Positions 35,201 through 43,921 of a stretch of DNA of 64,000 nt are shown piece after piece. The translations under genes and the position numbers were made by a program. This DNA is from a gamma proteobacterium L18. Its GTDB lineage: Bacteria > Pseudomonadota > Gammaproteobacteria > Pseudomonadales > Pseudomonadaceae. Where the stretch lies: the NCBI GenBank assembly GCA_000497835.1, contig KI547171.1, positions 254,866 through 318,865 on the forward strand, in the 5' to 3' direction. Numbering within the stretch: the first letter of the stretch is position 1; each line of letters begins with the position of its first letter. Under the pieces are notes generated by a model. That model saw nothing but the letters and a program-made list of their open reading frames with translations. It ran no database searches and had not been told where the DNA came from.

Positions 35201-36176
35201 GGCGTTTCTGGTGCTGGCGCACGATGCCCATGCCGCCCAGGGCGTCGAAGTCGTTGGGCGCCTCTTTCAGGCGGGCCTGGAATGCCTGTTCGGCGGTGGC
35301 CATGTCGTCGACGTCCAGCGCCTTGAGGCCACTGGCCACGTGCGGGTCACGCTGCCAGCCGCCGGTGGCGCCGCTGCGCGCCTGGGCCACGCCCTTGTCC
35401 ATCAGTGCACGGATTTCGTCGTCCTGGGGGTGGGCTTGCAGGTATTGCTGGAACAGCGACACCTGATCGCGCGAGGGCGGGCCCAGCCACTGCAGGGCGA
35501 AGCGCCAGGTTTCGTCGGCGTTGCCGCCGATGTCCGGGTTGTGCGACAGGCGCGCCAGGGCGCGGATGCCCTCGGGGCGGCTGTCGGGGTTGCGCGCCAG
35601 GTGCAGGGCCAGCCACAGGTCGAGGATCTCGTCGTTGGGCCGCTCACGGCGCAAGCGCTCAAGGCCCTTGCGCGCCTCGGGCCAGCCGCCGGTGGCGAAG
35701 CCCAGGGTGTTGTAGTACTCGCGGGCGATCAGGCCCTGGGGCTCGTGGCCGTCGAACAGTTGGCGGTACAGGGCCACGGCCTGGTCGCGCTGGTCGGCGT
35801 CACTGGCTTCGCGGGCCTGCTCCAGCAGCTTCTGCTTGTCGTCCGGGCTCAGGGCGATGTCCTGCTGCAGTTGCAGGGCCTGGCGCGGCAATGGCGACAG
35901 CGCTTGCAGGCGCGCCAGGTAGCGTTGCGCACCGGCAAGGTTTTTGCGTTGCAGCTCGATCAGGCCCAGGCCGTAGAGGGCGTCAGGCTGTTCGGGCGCC
36001 AGCGTCAGCACCTTGGTCCAGGCTTCCTGGGCACGGTCGGGCTGGCTTTTGGTCTGCCAGTAGTAGCCTTGCTCGATCAGCAGGGCCTGGGGGGTGCTGG
36101 CCGGCGCTTCGGCGCCCACGCCGGCCGTTGAGGCCAGGGCGGCGCAGATCGCCAGAGCTAGGGTTTGCTGGCGCAT
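32286..36176 (-). CDS. wssE: WssE/BcsC: TPR and outer-membrane cellulose export protein
   Basis: Predicted 1296-aa protein: signal peptide, then a long TPR superhelix (about 30-850; for example EAWTKVLTLAPEQPDALYGL and AFQARLKEAPNDFDALGGMG). A linker follows, then a C-terminal BcsC beta-barrel (about 960-1296; VGTSPLGFTYSTPVGGVSVN, GVYWYLANTADSTLTVGLSG). It exports the cellulose chain through periplasm and outer membrane. ATG 36176 follows GGAGG and overlaps the wssD 3' end by 19 bases. Confidence 0.9.
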   Translation of the reverse strand: MRQQTLALAICAALASTAGVGAEAPASTPQALLIEQGYYWQTKSQPDRAQEAWTKVLTLAPEQPDALYGLGLIELQRKNLAGAQRYLARLQALSPLPRQALQLQQDIALSPDDKQKLLEQAREASDADQRDQAVALYRQLFDGHEPQGLIAREYYNTLGFATGGWPEARKGLERLRRERPNDEILDLWLALHLARNPDSRPEGIRALARLSHNPDIGGNADETWRFALQWLGPPSRDQVSLFQQYLQAHPQDDEIRALMDKGVAQARSGATGGWQRDPHVASGLKALDVDDMATAEQAFQARLKEAPNDFDALGGMGIVRQHQKRLNDAENYLVQASRAPGGGQWKKALDDVRYWLLLDQAEAAQRVGRYSQASEYIEQAIAKNPSQLAGPTARAGLLMQAGELDAAETAYRQILARTPDYADAINGLIGTLAREGKSDEALRLIDGLTPAQQARLSPTIHIRSLRAAQTAKLAERRGDWTAAQQNYQLALADDPSNPWTRFALARVYLHNGQVQVARDLIDALVKQQPDRPDALYTSTLLSAELGEWTKAQATLARIPAANRTTDMNAMELDVRLHVQTELAVDVARRGQRQDAWALLARSEPLAQGKPERMAVLASAYAEAGNPDQAVSLMRALMDRSTSTPDLQLLYAGVLLKADHDSEASDILRQLQGTAMSDATTRRYEDLVYLYRVKQADELREKNDLVAAYDMLAPALKQRPHDSLAVSSLARMYAASGNVDKARQLYEPLIKGDPHNAKLQLGLADIALQGRDFDLAERSAKKALDLEPGVPLTLTAAARVYRGIGQSGEAARLLRKAVDIENSQRTTVYATTAVKGDAPVSDNPFVGLSGQRRQATMLASNRLIPPPVGGADSVADTADVPPSAAGAASKTAANPFQKVYAREDDTAPRTDLSPAQLALNDILRDRTAQVTQGLTVRSNNGEKGLSKLTDVQTPLEVRMPVGDGTDTVAAQVTPVTLSAGAPGSNARARFGASGDDAVGSQKDTGVGVAVAYTSKDQGIKADVGTSPLGFTYSTPVGGVSVNRPFAGDSNYRYGVSLSRRMVTDSVTSFAGSRDSRTGDSWGGVTANGVRGELSHDDQQVGVYGYASAHKLLGHNVESNNRFELGSGVYWYLANTADSTLTVGLSGSALTYSNNQDFYTYGNGGYFSPQTFLSLGVPVSWSQRSGRFTYRIKGSVGVQHIGQDSADVFPGHSELNSRATAAGLTGYDSQSSTGIGYSLSAAGEYRLTSNFVLGGSLAADNASDYRQIAAGLYVRYTLEDISGPMDLPVSPYASPYSN

Positions 36177-37342
36177 GCGGCCTCCCACGACACGTTCAGC
36201 GTGCCGTCTTTATTGAACTGGTAACGATGCTCGGTCCATCCCAGGGAGAACAGGCTCAGCATGACGTGGTAGTACTGAGGCTGGCGGTACGCCGGGTCGG
36301 CCGGGTCGCTGAAATGCGCGATGGCCTGGTCGACAATGCGCTGCTGCTGGTCGGCCAGCTGCGGCAGGCCCTTGGCCCGCAGGTACGGCACCAGCGAGGC
36401 GGAGTAGCCGTAGGGGCCGGTGCCTTCGGTGGCGCCGGTGATTACGTTGACCTTCTCCGGCGGTACGCCCACCGAGGCTGTGGACTGGGCCATGCCGTCG
36501 AGGTTGTCCAGGATCGGCTTGGCCAGCGGGTCGGCCGGCGAGGTCAGCCCGGCCCACAGGTAGGCGCGGATGGCGTCGTAGCTGCCCAGGGGGTTGGAGA
36601 ACTTGTCCACCACGAACATGCCCTTGTTGACGTCGGTGCCACGGTAGGCCACCCAGTCAGGCACGAAGCCGAAGCGGTTCATGTTCTTGTCGGCGATCAT
36701 TTTCGCAGTGCTGTCGGCCACGGCCTTCCAGGGGCTTGTCGGCGACTCCCTGGTGAAGCGGCGCAGCAGCGGGATGGGCAGGTAGCTGGCGTTGAAGCGC
36801 CACAGCTGGTCCGGGTGCTCGTAGCCCACCGGCCCTGGCAGCAGCATCTTGCCCAGGCCGGGGATATCGCGGATCAGGGTGTGCTCCACGTTGCCCAGGA
36901 TCAGCAGGGCATCGGCGCGGTAATGCGGCTTGTGCCACAGGCGGTCGGCCTCCAGCAGCGCGTAGGCCATCCACAGGTCGGCGTCGCTGGCCGAGTTCTT
37001 GTCCAGCAGGCCCCAGGTGCCGTTGCCGGCCGAGCCCCACAGCCAGCCGGGCAGGTTCTGCCCGGGGTTGGCGCCGCTCAGGTTGTCGCGGGTCCAGCGC
37101 CACAGGTTGTCGAAGGTCACCGGGTCGTTCGCCACCAGGGCGAAGAACATGCCGTAGGACTGGCCTTCGGAACTGCTCTGGTTGGGGTCCATGCTGGAAC
37201 CCAGCATGCGCCCGTCCTTCTGCACGAAACGCTCGGCATACTGGGTCCACAGCGGCCAGTTCTGCGTGCTGCAGCCCTGTGCCTGGGCCAGCCCGGGCAA
37301 CAGGGTGGCCAAGGCCAGCGCGCTTAGCAGGGCGGCTTTCAT
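36158..37342 (-). CDS. wssD: WssD/BcsZ: periplasmic endo-beta-1,4-glucanase (GH8)
   Basis: Predicted 394-aa exported glycoside hydrolase family 8 enzyme. Signal peptide ends near GLAQAQG; SSEGQSYGMFFALVANDPVT carries the family's catalytic glutamate region, and SASDADLWMAYALLEADRLW the conserved acidic residue. BcsZ trims cellulose during synthesis and is needed for proper polymer assembly. ATG 37342 overlaps the wssC stop as ATGA. Confidence 0.9.
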   Translation of the reverse strand: MKAALLSALALATLLPGLAQAQGCSTQNWPLWTQYAERFVQKDGRMLGSSMDPNQSSSEGQSYGMFFALVANDPVTFDNLWRWTRDNLSGANPGQNLPGWLWGSAGNGTWGLLDKNSASDADLWMAYALLEADRLWHKPHYRADALLILGNVEHTLIRDIPGLGKMLLPGPVGYEHPDQLWRFNASYLPIPLLRRFTRESPTSPWKAVADSTAKMIADKNMNRFGFVPDWVAYRGTDVNKGMFVVDKFSNPLGSYDAIRAYLWAGLTSPADPLAKPILDNLDGMAQSTASVGVPPEKVNVITGATEGTGPYGYSASLVPYLRAKGLPQLADQQQRIVDQAIAHFSDPADPAYRQPQYYHVMLSLFSLGWTEHRYQFNKDGTLNVSWEAACASKP

Positions 37343-39633
37343 GACAGACGCTTCTGGGCGCGCGAGCGCAGGAACAGGTACAGCAGGCCGCTGACCAGCA
37401 GGATGCCGAACACAGTCACCAGCAGCATCCAGTGCAAGTTCTGCGACAGCGTCCACTGCACGCGCTTGAACAGGCTCAGGTCGCCCACGTAGTACTGCTC
37501 GTCCGCCACCAGCGAATTGATCTGGTTGCCCTGCACCACGGCCAGGCTGCCTTGCAAGGTGTCCTTGTACTGCTCGCCGCCGATCAGCGCGTTGGTGGCG
37601 TCGCTGAGGCCCTCAGGGCGGCCGCTGGCAATCACCACCACGCTGCGCGAGGCCTTGAGCGGCGACTCGAAACCGGCCAGGTAGGTGCTGCTGTTGGCGC
37701 CGCTGTAGGTCACGGTCAGGCGTGGCTTGCGCTGGTTGGCCGCCGGGTCCGGGCTGATCCAGTCACGCATGCGCAGGGCCAGGTCGGACACGTTGAAGCG
37801 GTGCAGGCTGCCGTCGCCTTCCACCGGCAGGTGCGCCGCCCACTGGGTCAGCAGTGGCTGGTTGGCGCCGGAGGCCAGCACCACCAAATCCTTGTCGGCC
37901 ACCGATTGCACGGCGTCGGCCTGCACCACGGTAACGGCGGTGGCCGGGTAGCCGGTGGACAGGCCGAAGCGGCCCAGCACGGTCAGGTAGGCGCCCCATT
38001 CGGCGGCGCCGCTGTTGTCGGGCATCACCACGGCGCTTTGCGACAGGTCGGCCAGGCGGGTGAACGGGAAGCCGCTGTCGTTGAACACGCCCAGGTTGGG
38101 CAGCGCGATGTAGTGGTTGTAGCCCGACAGGTCCAGGCTTGAATCCGGGTCGATCAGGCCGCGCATGTTGTCGATGATGATGTCGCGGCATTGGCCCTGT
38201 TTGACGTAGTCGAACATGTAGCGCAATTGCAGCTCCGAGCGCGCCGAGGCCAGGTCCAGCGGCAGCAGCACGCTGGCCTCGCGGGGCAGGCTCTCGTCTT
38301 TCTTCAGCATGGCCAGCAGGTTGTCGCCACCGTCCAGGCTTTTCAGCGAGGGCAGGGGCATGGACTTCATGAAGTTGCCGTTCATGCTCACCAGGAGCGA
38401 GGAGTTGGTGGACTCCTGCTGTGGGGTGTAGCGGTATTTGAGGTCCAGCGGCACCCCGGCTTCACGCCAGTTGAACAGGTCCGGCGGCAGGTGCAGCGGG
38501 ATGGTGATGTAGCCGGGGTTGTAGCCCGAGACGCTGAGGCGCTTGGTGTCGATCAGTTCGCCCAGGCGTACCGGGCGGTTGGACGGCAGCCAGTTGGGCG
38601 CATCGTAGGGTTTGCGCGGGGCCACGGCGTCCAGGTGGTCGATGACCACGCTGTTGCCCACCAGGGTCTTGTTGCCCAGGGCCACGGCGTCGGCGGCAAG
38701 CTTGAGCTCGGCGGCGTTGCGGCCGGCCACGATCAGTACTTTGCCGTGGGCATCGTTGGGGTTGGCCATGATCGCCACGGTCGGGCCTTTCAGCTCGCCC
38801 AGGCCCAGGTTGCCCAGTGCCTGCACGTCGTCCTGGCCTTCGACCAGCACGATGGCGCTGCCGGTGGCCGGCAGTTGCGCCACCGTGGTGCTGAAACGCG
38901 CACCGCGATAGCCGGCCAGCGCGCCGATCCACGACGACAGGGCGCCGGCGGCCTCCAGGGCGGCGTTGTCCGGCGCCTTGGCGAACACGAACGGCAGGTT
39001 CACCTGGCTGGCGTCACGACGGTCGAAGAACGGCATCGGCAGAATCGACAGGTCGTCCTTGAGCTGCACCGGCGACACGGTGAGGTTCAACTGCGTGGTG
39101 TTGTTGATCTTCGCCCACAGGCTGCTGTGCTGCGGGTCCTCGCACTCGATGGTGTAGTGGCCGATGAACTGCAGGCGCAGGTGGTTGTACTCGGTGATCA
39201 GTTGCGGGGCGATCTGCACCACGGTCTGTTGCGGCTTGCCGGCACCGTCCTTGGGCAGTGCCAGGCTGGCGGCCACCTGGTCGTTGACCAGTACGTTGAT
39301 CTGCGACAGGTCGGCCAGCAGCGCTGGGGAGTAGCTGTAGTCCAGCACCAGCGAGGCACCGTTGACCACTTCATCGGCGCGCACGCTGAAGTCGACGCTG
39401 TCGGAAGACTCGGTGCCCTGCAGGTTCATGGTCTCCAGGTGGCCCAGCTGCTTGAGGGTGATGCTGCGGCTGTAACTGCCAGCCGGGGCGCTATCGGCAA
39501 CCGGGGTGACCACGGCGGTGGCCTCCGGCGCTGGGGCTGCCGCGTAGGCGTTATGCACCAAGGTAGCCAGGCACAGCACGGACGAAGCCAGGCGCATGAA
39601 CGGGCGACGCGAAGAAGAAAGTTTCAGGGTCAT
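37339..39633 (-). CDS. wssC: WssC/BcsB: cellulose synthase periplasmic regulatory subunit
   Basis: Predicted 764-aa protein with signal peptide (LASSVLCLATLVHNAYAA), alternating carbohydrate-binding and flavodoxin-like domains (GSYSRSITLKQLGHLETMNL, CRDIIIDNMRGLIDPDSSLD) and a single C-terminal membrane helix (WMLLVTVFGILLVSGLLYLF) that docks on BcsA. It guides the nascent glucan through the periplasm. Overlaps wssB by the ATGA arrangement. Confidence 0.9.
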   Translation of the reverse strand: MTLKLSSSRRPFMRLASSVLCLATLVHNAYAAAPAPEATAVVTPVADSAPAGSYSRSITLKQLGHLETMNLQGTESSDSVDFSVRADEVVNGASLVLDYSYSPALLADLSQINVLVNDQVAASLALPKDGAGKPQQTVVQIAPQLITEYNHLRLQFIGHYTIECEDPQHSSLWAKINNTTQLNLTVSPVQLKDDLSILPMPFFDRRDASQVNLPFVFAKAPDNAALEAAGALSSWIGALAGYRGARFSTTVAQLPATGSAIVLVEGQDDVQALGNLGLGELKGPTVAIMANPNDAHGKVLIVAGRNAAELKLAADAVALGNKTLVGNSVVIDHLDAVAPRKPYDAPNWLPSNRPVRLGELIDTKRLSVSGYNPGYITIPLHLPPDLFNWREAGVPLDLKYRYTPQQESTNSSLLVSMNGNFMKSMPLPSLKSLDGGDNLLAMLKKDESLPREASVLLPLDLASARSELQLRYMFDYVKQGQCRDIIIDNMRGLIDPDSSLDLSGYNHYIALPNLGVFNDSGFPFTRLADLSQSAVVMPDNSGAAEWGAYLTVLGRFGLSTGYPATAVTVVQADAVQSVADKDLVVLASGANQPLLTQWAAHLPVEGDGSLHRFNVSDLALRMRDWISPDPAANQRKPRLTVTYSGANSSTYLAGFESPLKASRSVVVIASGRPEGLSDATNALIGGEQYKDTLQGSLAVVQGNQINSLVADEQYYVGDLSLFKRVQWTLSQNLHWMLLVTVFGILLVSGLLYLFLRSRAQKRLS

Positions 39634-41867
39634 GACTTGTCCAGAGTGGGTTCGAGTGCCAGCGCAGGGGCGGTGCGGGTGCGGGTGAGGGCGGGCTTGC
39701 TGCTGACCAAAGCCTTGAGCAACGCGGCCAGGCCCAACAGGCCGATGCCGGTGACTTCGCGCAGGGCCGACAGCGGCGTGTCGAGCTTGCCGGCGCCCCA
39801 GCTGGCGGCCCAGGTGTCGGCGCGCGAGAAGGTCATGCGCACCAGGTCGCTTTGCTGGCGCAGGGTCAGCGGGTCGAAGCGCACGCCCACGTACTGCTCG
39901 CGGCTGAAGGCCACGGTGGTGTCGAAATCCGCTTCGGTGCTGCGCGTCGATGAGTTGCGGAACAGCGTCACCCGCAAGCGCTCGCCGGCCTGGGCACTGG
40001 TGCCCACCGGCAACTTGAAGCCCAGGCCGTGTTGCGAGAAGTCCTGGGTGGTGCAGATGACGCGGGTGCCGTCCGGCCATTGCACGCGCACCGGCAACTC
40101 GGCGCGTACCCGGGGTTCGGCGCGTACCTGACGGGTTTCACTGGCCACCGCCACGGCGGCGCTGATGATGATCAGGTTGTACAGGGTCCAGGTGCCGTTG
40201 ATGATCACCGTGATGGCGGTGTCCGGCGCGCCCCACACCAACTGATGCACCGCAAAGCCCAGGCCCACCAGGTTGAGCACCAGCAGCACGATGTACGGCC
40301 GTGCCAGTTTCCAGGCGAAATATTCCTCGGCGATGATGCCGCCCTTGTCGGTCACGTTGAAGCCGCCGAAGGAGGGTTTGACCAGCGCCATCAGCACTGG
40401 CGGCATGATGTACCAGGCCAGCACGGTCTCGTACACCTCGTTCCAGAACGAGTGGCGGAAGCGCCCCTGGATTTTCGAGTTGGTGAGGTTGGAGTGGAAC
40501 AGGTGCGGCAGGGCGTAGGCGGTGATCATCAGCGCCGAGGCGTGGAAAATCTGCGCGCCGAAGATCAGGTACGCCAGGGGCGCGGTGAGAAACACCAAAC
40601 GCGGCAGGCCATAGAAGAAGTGCAGCATGGCGTTGGCGTAGCACACCCGCTGGCCCAGCTTGAGACCCTTGCCCATCAGCGGGTTGTCGAGACGGAAGAT
40701 CTGCGCCATGCCGCGTGCCCAGCGGATGCGCTGGCTGATGTGCCGCGACAGGCTTTCGGTGGCCAGGCCCGCGGCCTGGGGGATGGCCAGGTAGGCGGTG
40801 TTGTAGCCGGCGCGGTTGAGCTTGAGCGCGGTGTGGGCGTCTTCGGTGACGGTTTCCACGGCCACGCCGCCCACTTCTTCCAGGGGCTTGCGGCGCAGGA
40901 TGGCGCACGAGCCGCAGAAGAAGGTGGCGTTCCACAGGTCGTTGCCGTCCTGCACCAGGCCGTAGAACAGCTCGCCCTCGTTGGGCACGGCGCGGAAGGT
41001 GTTGAGGTTTTTCTCGAACGGGTCGGGCGAGAAGAAGAAGTGCGGCGTCTGCAGCATCGCCAGCTGCTCATCCTTGAGGAACCAGCCCATGCCGATCTGC
41101 AGGAAGGAGCGCGTGGGCACGTGGTCGGCGTCGAACATGGCGATGTATTCGCCATCGGTGATTTTCAGCGCCGCGTTGAGGTTGCCGGCCTTGGCGTGGT
41201 CGTTGTTGTCGCGGGTGATGTAGTTGACGCCGATGGCCTGGCAGAAGCGCTTGAAGTCGTCGCGACGGCCGTCGTCCAGCACGTGGATGCGCAGCTTGTC
41301 CTTGGGCCAGTCCATCGCCTGGGCGGCGAAGATGCTCAGTTTGACGATGTTCAAAGCTTCGTTGTAGGTGGGGATGAACACGTCCACCGTCGGCCATTCA
41401 CTGGGGTCGCCGGCCAGCAGCACGGGTTGTCGGCGCAGCGGCCAGGCGGTTTGTACGTAGCCGAACAACAGCACCACCAGGGCGTAGATTTCCGCCGCCA
41501 TCAGGCCATAACCGAACACGGTGTCCAGCCAGCCTTCAAAGCCCAGGGTGTCGGTGAGGCGCCAGTAGGTGTAGCGCAACGACGCCACCAGCGACAGCAT
41601 GATCAACCCCAGCACCGGCAGACGCCCCGGCAGGCGCTTGATGAACAGCGCCGAGAAGAAACACAGGGCGGCAAACAGGCACTGGGTGTACAGGTCCAGC
41701 GGCGCGCTGACGATGCTGACCAGCAGCAGGGCGGCGATGGCCGTGCTGCCCAGAATCAGGCTCCAGCGGGCGATACCGCGCAACTGATGAAAGCGCGTCA
41801 GCCAAGCGTTCAGGCGCACTTCGGCGCGCCCCGTGACGCGGGGCGTGGGGGTCGTGTTGTCAGTCAT
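39630..41867 (-). CDS. wssB: WssB/BcsA: cellulose synthase catalytic subunit with PilZ domain
   Basis: Predicted 745-aa membrane glycosyltransferase (GT2). Motifs in order: VFIPTYNEALN, LDDGRRDDF, the UDP-glucose-binding FDADHVP, the TED motif in VTEDAHT and QRIRWARG (QxxRW). A C-terminal PilZ domain (RAEPRVRAELPVRV, then QDFSQHGLGF) has the Arg and Asp-x-Ser-x-x-Gly elements that bind cyclic di-GMP, so synthesis should be activated by that messenger. The start at MTDN is favoured by family length. Confidence 0.93.
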   Translation of the reverse strand: MTDNTTPTPRVTGRAEVRLNAWLTRFHQLRGIARWSLILGSTAIAALLLVSIVSAPLDLYTQCLFAALCFFSALFIKRLPGRLPVLGLIMLSLVASLRYTYWRLTDTLGFEGWLDTVFGYGLMAAEIYALVVLLFGYVQTAWPLRRQPVLLAGDPSEWPTVDVFIPTYNEALNIVKLSIFAAQAMDWPKDKLRIHVLDDGRRDDFKRFCQAIGVNYITRDNNDHAKAGNLNAALKITDGEYIAMFDADHVPTRSFLQIGMGWFLKDEQLAMLQTPHFFFSPDPFEKNLNTFRAVPNEGELFYGLVQDGNDLWNATFFCGSCAILRRKPLEEVGGVAVETVTEDAHTALKLNRAGYNTAYLAIPQAAGLATESLSRHISQRIRWARGMAQIFRLDNPLMGKGLKLGQRVCYANAMLHFFYGLPRLVFLTAPLAYLIFGAQIFHASALMITAYALPHLFHSNLTNSKIQGRFRHSFWNEVYETVLAWYIMPPVLMALVKPSFGGFNVTDKGGIIAEEYFAWKLARPYIVLLVLNLVGLGFAVHQLVWGAPDTAITVIINGTWTLYNLIIISAAVAVASETRQVRAEPRVRAELPVRVQWPDGTRVICTTQDFSQHGLGFKLPVGTSAQAGERLRVTLFRNSSTRSTEADFDTTVAFSREQYVGVRFDPLTLRQQSDLVRMTFSRADTWAASWGAGKLDTPLSALREVTGIGLLGLAALLKALVSSKPALTRTRTAPALALEPTLDKS

Positions 41868-41872
41868 GGCAT

Positions 41873-42928
41873 TCAGGACTCTTGCGTGCCTAGCGTCAGC
41901 AGGTGGCACAGCGATTCAATGAGGTCGAGGGTATCCTGGCAGCCTCGGGTGCTTGGGGTGTGCGCCAGCGGATTGCGGTCGTACGCCAATGACTCGCCCA
42001 GGAAGTGGTCCTGATGGATCACCCCCAGCAGCGGCAGGCTTGTTCTTGTTTTCAGTACAGCGAACATGTCGAGGCTGAATTGCCGGGAGGTATCCAACTG
42101 GTTGACCACAACGCCGCACTGCACGGCATCGGGGCGTTGGCGGTAGGGCGCGAGCAAACGGTCCATCTGGTCAAGGGCGGCGTAGGCGGCCGCGTCGGCG
42201 TGGGTGACGACCACTGCCACGTCAGCGATTTCCAGCGCCTGGGCCAGGTACACCGAGGCCCCGGGTGGGGTGTCGATGATCACCGTGTCGTGCTCGCTCA
42301 GGTCCAGGGCGGCCAGCTGGCGGCCCAGCCACAGCGGATCCTCCGCCAGCTGTTGTTCGAAGGCCAGGCGCTGCGGCTCGCTGGCCGCGCCAAAGGCCAG
42401 GCACTGGCTGCCGCCGTAGCCCTCGCGCAGCAATTGGCGCGGGTCGCGGTCGTGCGGGTAGGCCTGGGCCAGGCCGGGCCATTGCTCGCCGCCGCCCAGG
42501 TGCAGGCACAGGGCATTCTGGGGGGACAGGTCCACGGCCAGGGTGGTGCCGCCCATGCGCTTCAGGGCGCTGCCCAGGGCACCGGCCAGGGTGCTTTTGC
42601 CCACGCCGCCCTGGGTTGAGACCAGCGCGATCACCTTCGCCTTGAGCGCGGCACGGCCGGCATCCAGGGTGTGGCTGTCTTGGGCTTCGCGTTCGCGCTG
42701 CTGTTCCAGTTCGCGCAACAGGCGGCTCAGAGGGCGGCTGTCGTTGGGCTCAGTGGTTGCGAGGGCTTCGGCAGCCGGGGCGGGTACGTTTGCGCTGGCG
42801 CTCACGGGGCGGTGCGCTACAACGGCCACGTCCTCGTTGTAGTCGTACTGCGGCTCTATTTCCTGATAAGCGCCCACACTTGCGCCGAGTCTGTTGAACA
42901 GGTTCGCAATATCATCAGAACGGTGCAT
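41873..42928 (-). CDS. wssA: WssA/BcsQ: MinD-like ATPase of the cellulose operon
   Basis: Predicted 351-aa protein. The N-terminal 30 residues (HRSDDIANLFNRLGASVGAY) resemble the short BcsP-like motif found at the head of such operons; a MinD/ParA ATPase follows with deviant Walker A STQGGVGKSTLAGAL and DTPPGASVYLAQAL. It is involved in locating or assembling the cellulose machinery. First gene of the operon; an in-frame ATG at 42937 is an alternative start and neither has an ideal ribosome-binding site. Confidence 0.87.
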   Translation of the reverse strand: MHRSDDIANLFNRLGASVGAYQEIEPQYDYNEDVAVVAHRPVSASANVPAPAAEALATTEPNDSRPLSRLLRELEQQREREAQDSHTLDAGRAALKAKVIALVSTQGGVGKSTLAGALGSALKRMGGTTLAVDLSPQNALCLHLGGGEQWPGLAQAYPHDRDPRQLLREGYGGSQCLAFGAASEPQRLAFEQQLAEDPLWLGRQLAALDLSEHDTVIIDTPPGASVYLAQALEIADVAVVVTHADAAAYAALDQMDRLLAPYRQRPDAVQCGVVVNQLDTSRQFSLDMFAVLKTRTSLPLLGVIHQDHFLGESLAYDRNPLAHTPSTRGCQDTLDLIESLCHLLTLGTQES

Positions 42929-43125
42929 TGGAGGCATCCCTGTGTATGGATAGGTACAACTCAAAAACAATTGCGTACAAAAATTAAGCATAAAAAAAGA
43001 GTCAACAAACTTGCGTCAGGACATCGACGGAAGTTGGTGGACTCGAATTCGTCTAGATCATGGCAATATGGCATCGTCAATGTTTTGCTGTCAAACGCAT
43101 TTGTTGAGAAAAATTCTGTGGCGCT

Positions 43126-43139
43126 GTCAACAAATTGAC
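43126..43139. promoter_or_regulatory. FleQ-like binding site upstream of wssA
   Basis: GTCAACAAATTGAC, a near-perfect inverted repeat that closely follows the published FleQ box (GTC-N-ATAAATTGAC-like). It lies about 200 bases before the wssA start in AT-rich DNA. FleQ is a known cyclic-di-GMP-responsive regulator of Pseudomonas cellulose genes. Confidence 0.6.
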
Positions 43140-43550
43140 TTATTTGGCGTAAGGCCTTGATCTAGAGCGGTTTCTAGTCATGGGCAGGTGTCGAGAAAAA
43201 AGGCTGCGGGCTGGACCGTTGGGCGATCTAGTGTCGTCTGTGGTTTTTTTAGCCGGGGCGCAGGAGTAACGACGAGCACTTTCGAGGTGTTCGCGTTAGT
43301 TGTTTGACGTCAGAAAAAGATCATGTTGTGTGGCATTAACGGCGAGAATGATTGCAGAGTTAGTGGGTAATCACCATGGTAGTTGGTGTGGGTATTGGTA
43401 CTTGCTTGTCACCTGTTTTGGGGACAGCACCTTGCTTGCTATTTGCTGTCATCGTTCGGGCTACAGGTGCCGGGGTGAACCCGACGCAGCCTTCGGCAGC
43501 TTCACCATCCTGTGGGAGATTCTATGGTTGTGGGCAACCTGCACCGGCCT

Positions 43551-43634
43551 CTCGCGAGCAAGCTTTGCTCCCACAGCGGTGAGCCAGCAATCGATGTAAG
43601 GCTTTACACGGTGGGAGCAAAGCTTGCTCGCGAT
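43551..43634. repeat. Type-4 palindrome with perfect arms
   Basis: Left arm CTCGCGAGCAAGCTTTGCTC plus CCAC at 43551-43574; right arm GTGGGAGCAAAGCTTGCTCG from 43611. Same arm sequence as the palindrome at 56516-56603. Confidence 0.8.
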
Positions 43635-43660
43635 AGCATCGACGCCATTGTCCAGAAAAC

Positions 43661-43810
43661 CGCGTCGCCTGCATCCCGGCCAAGGCCGGCTCCTACCCCG
43701 CACGGCGTTGCATCATTCCTGTAGCAACGGCCGCCAGGTCGCGTCACGGGCGCCGCGCAATGCCTGGTGCACCGTGGGGCACATGACGCAGCCTTCGGCA
43801 GCTGCTACAG
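43661..43810. repeat. Half type-1 repeat followed by a type-2 palindrome
   Basis: 43661-43697 is a single half of the type-1 repeat (CGTCGCCTGCAT onward); 43719-43810 is a type-2 palindrome bounded by CTGTAGCAACGGCCGCCAGG and CGGCAGCTGCTACAG. Confidence 0.7.
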
Positions 43811-43921
43811 AGGCACGGCGATACGTAATGAGCGCTGCTCATCAGTTCGATTAGCTACGCTCAGTAATAAGCGCACCTGCCCCCCGGTAGAATCCTGCGT
43901 TTGTCCACGCCAGGAGCCCCC

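Larger units (their letters stand above)
42929..43921. other. Long promoter region of the cellulose operon plus repeats
   Basis: About 990 gene-free bases. The part next to wssA (about 42940-43140) is strikingly AT-rich against the genome and holds a FleQ-like box (43126-43139) and a partial match at 43001-43014 (GTCAACAAACTTGC). The middle (43140-43540) shows nothing clear. The part near the LysR gene is filled with palindromic repeats (43551-43810). Confidence 0.6.

Noticed and set aside
33324-36131. 935-codon plus-strand open frame opposite wssE
   Set aside because: Antisense shadow of the TPR region of the cellulose exporter, His/Gln/Val-rich low-complexity translation, no start context.
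43300-43599. 99-codon frame in the region between wssA and the LysR gene
   Set aside because: Runs through a palindromic repeat, lacks a ribosome-binding site and has no protein-like pattern.
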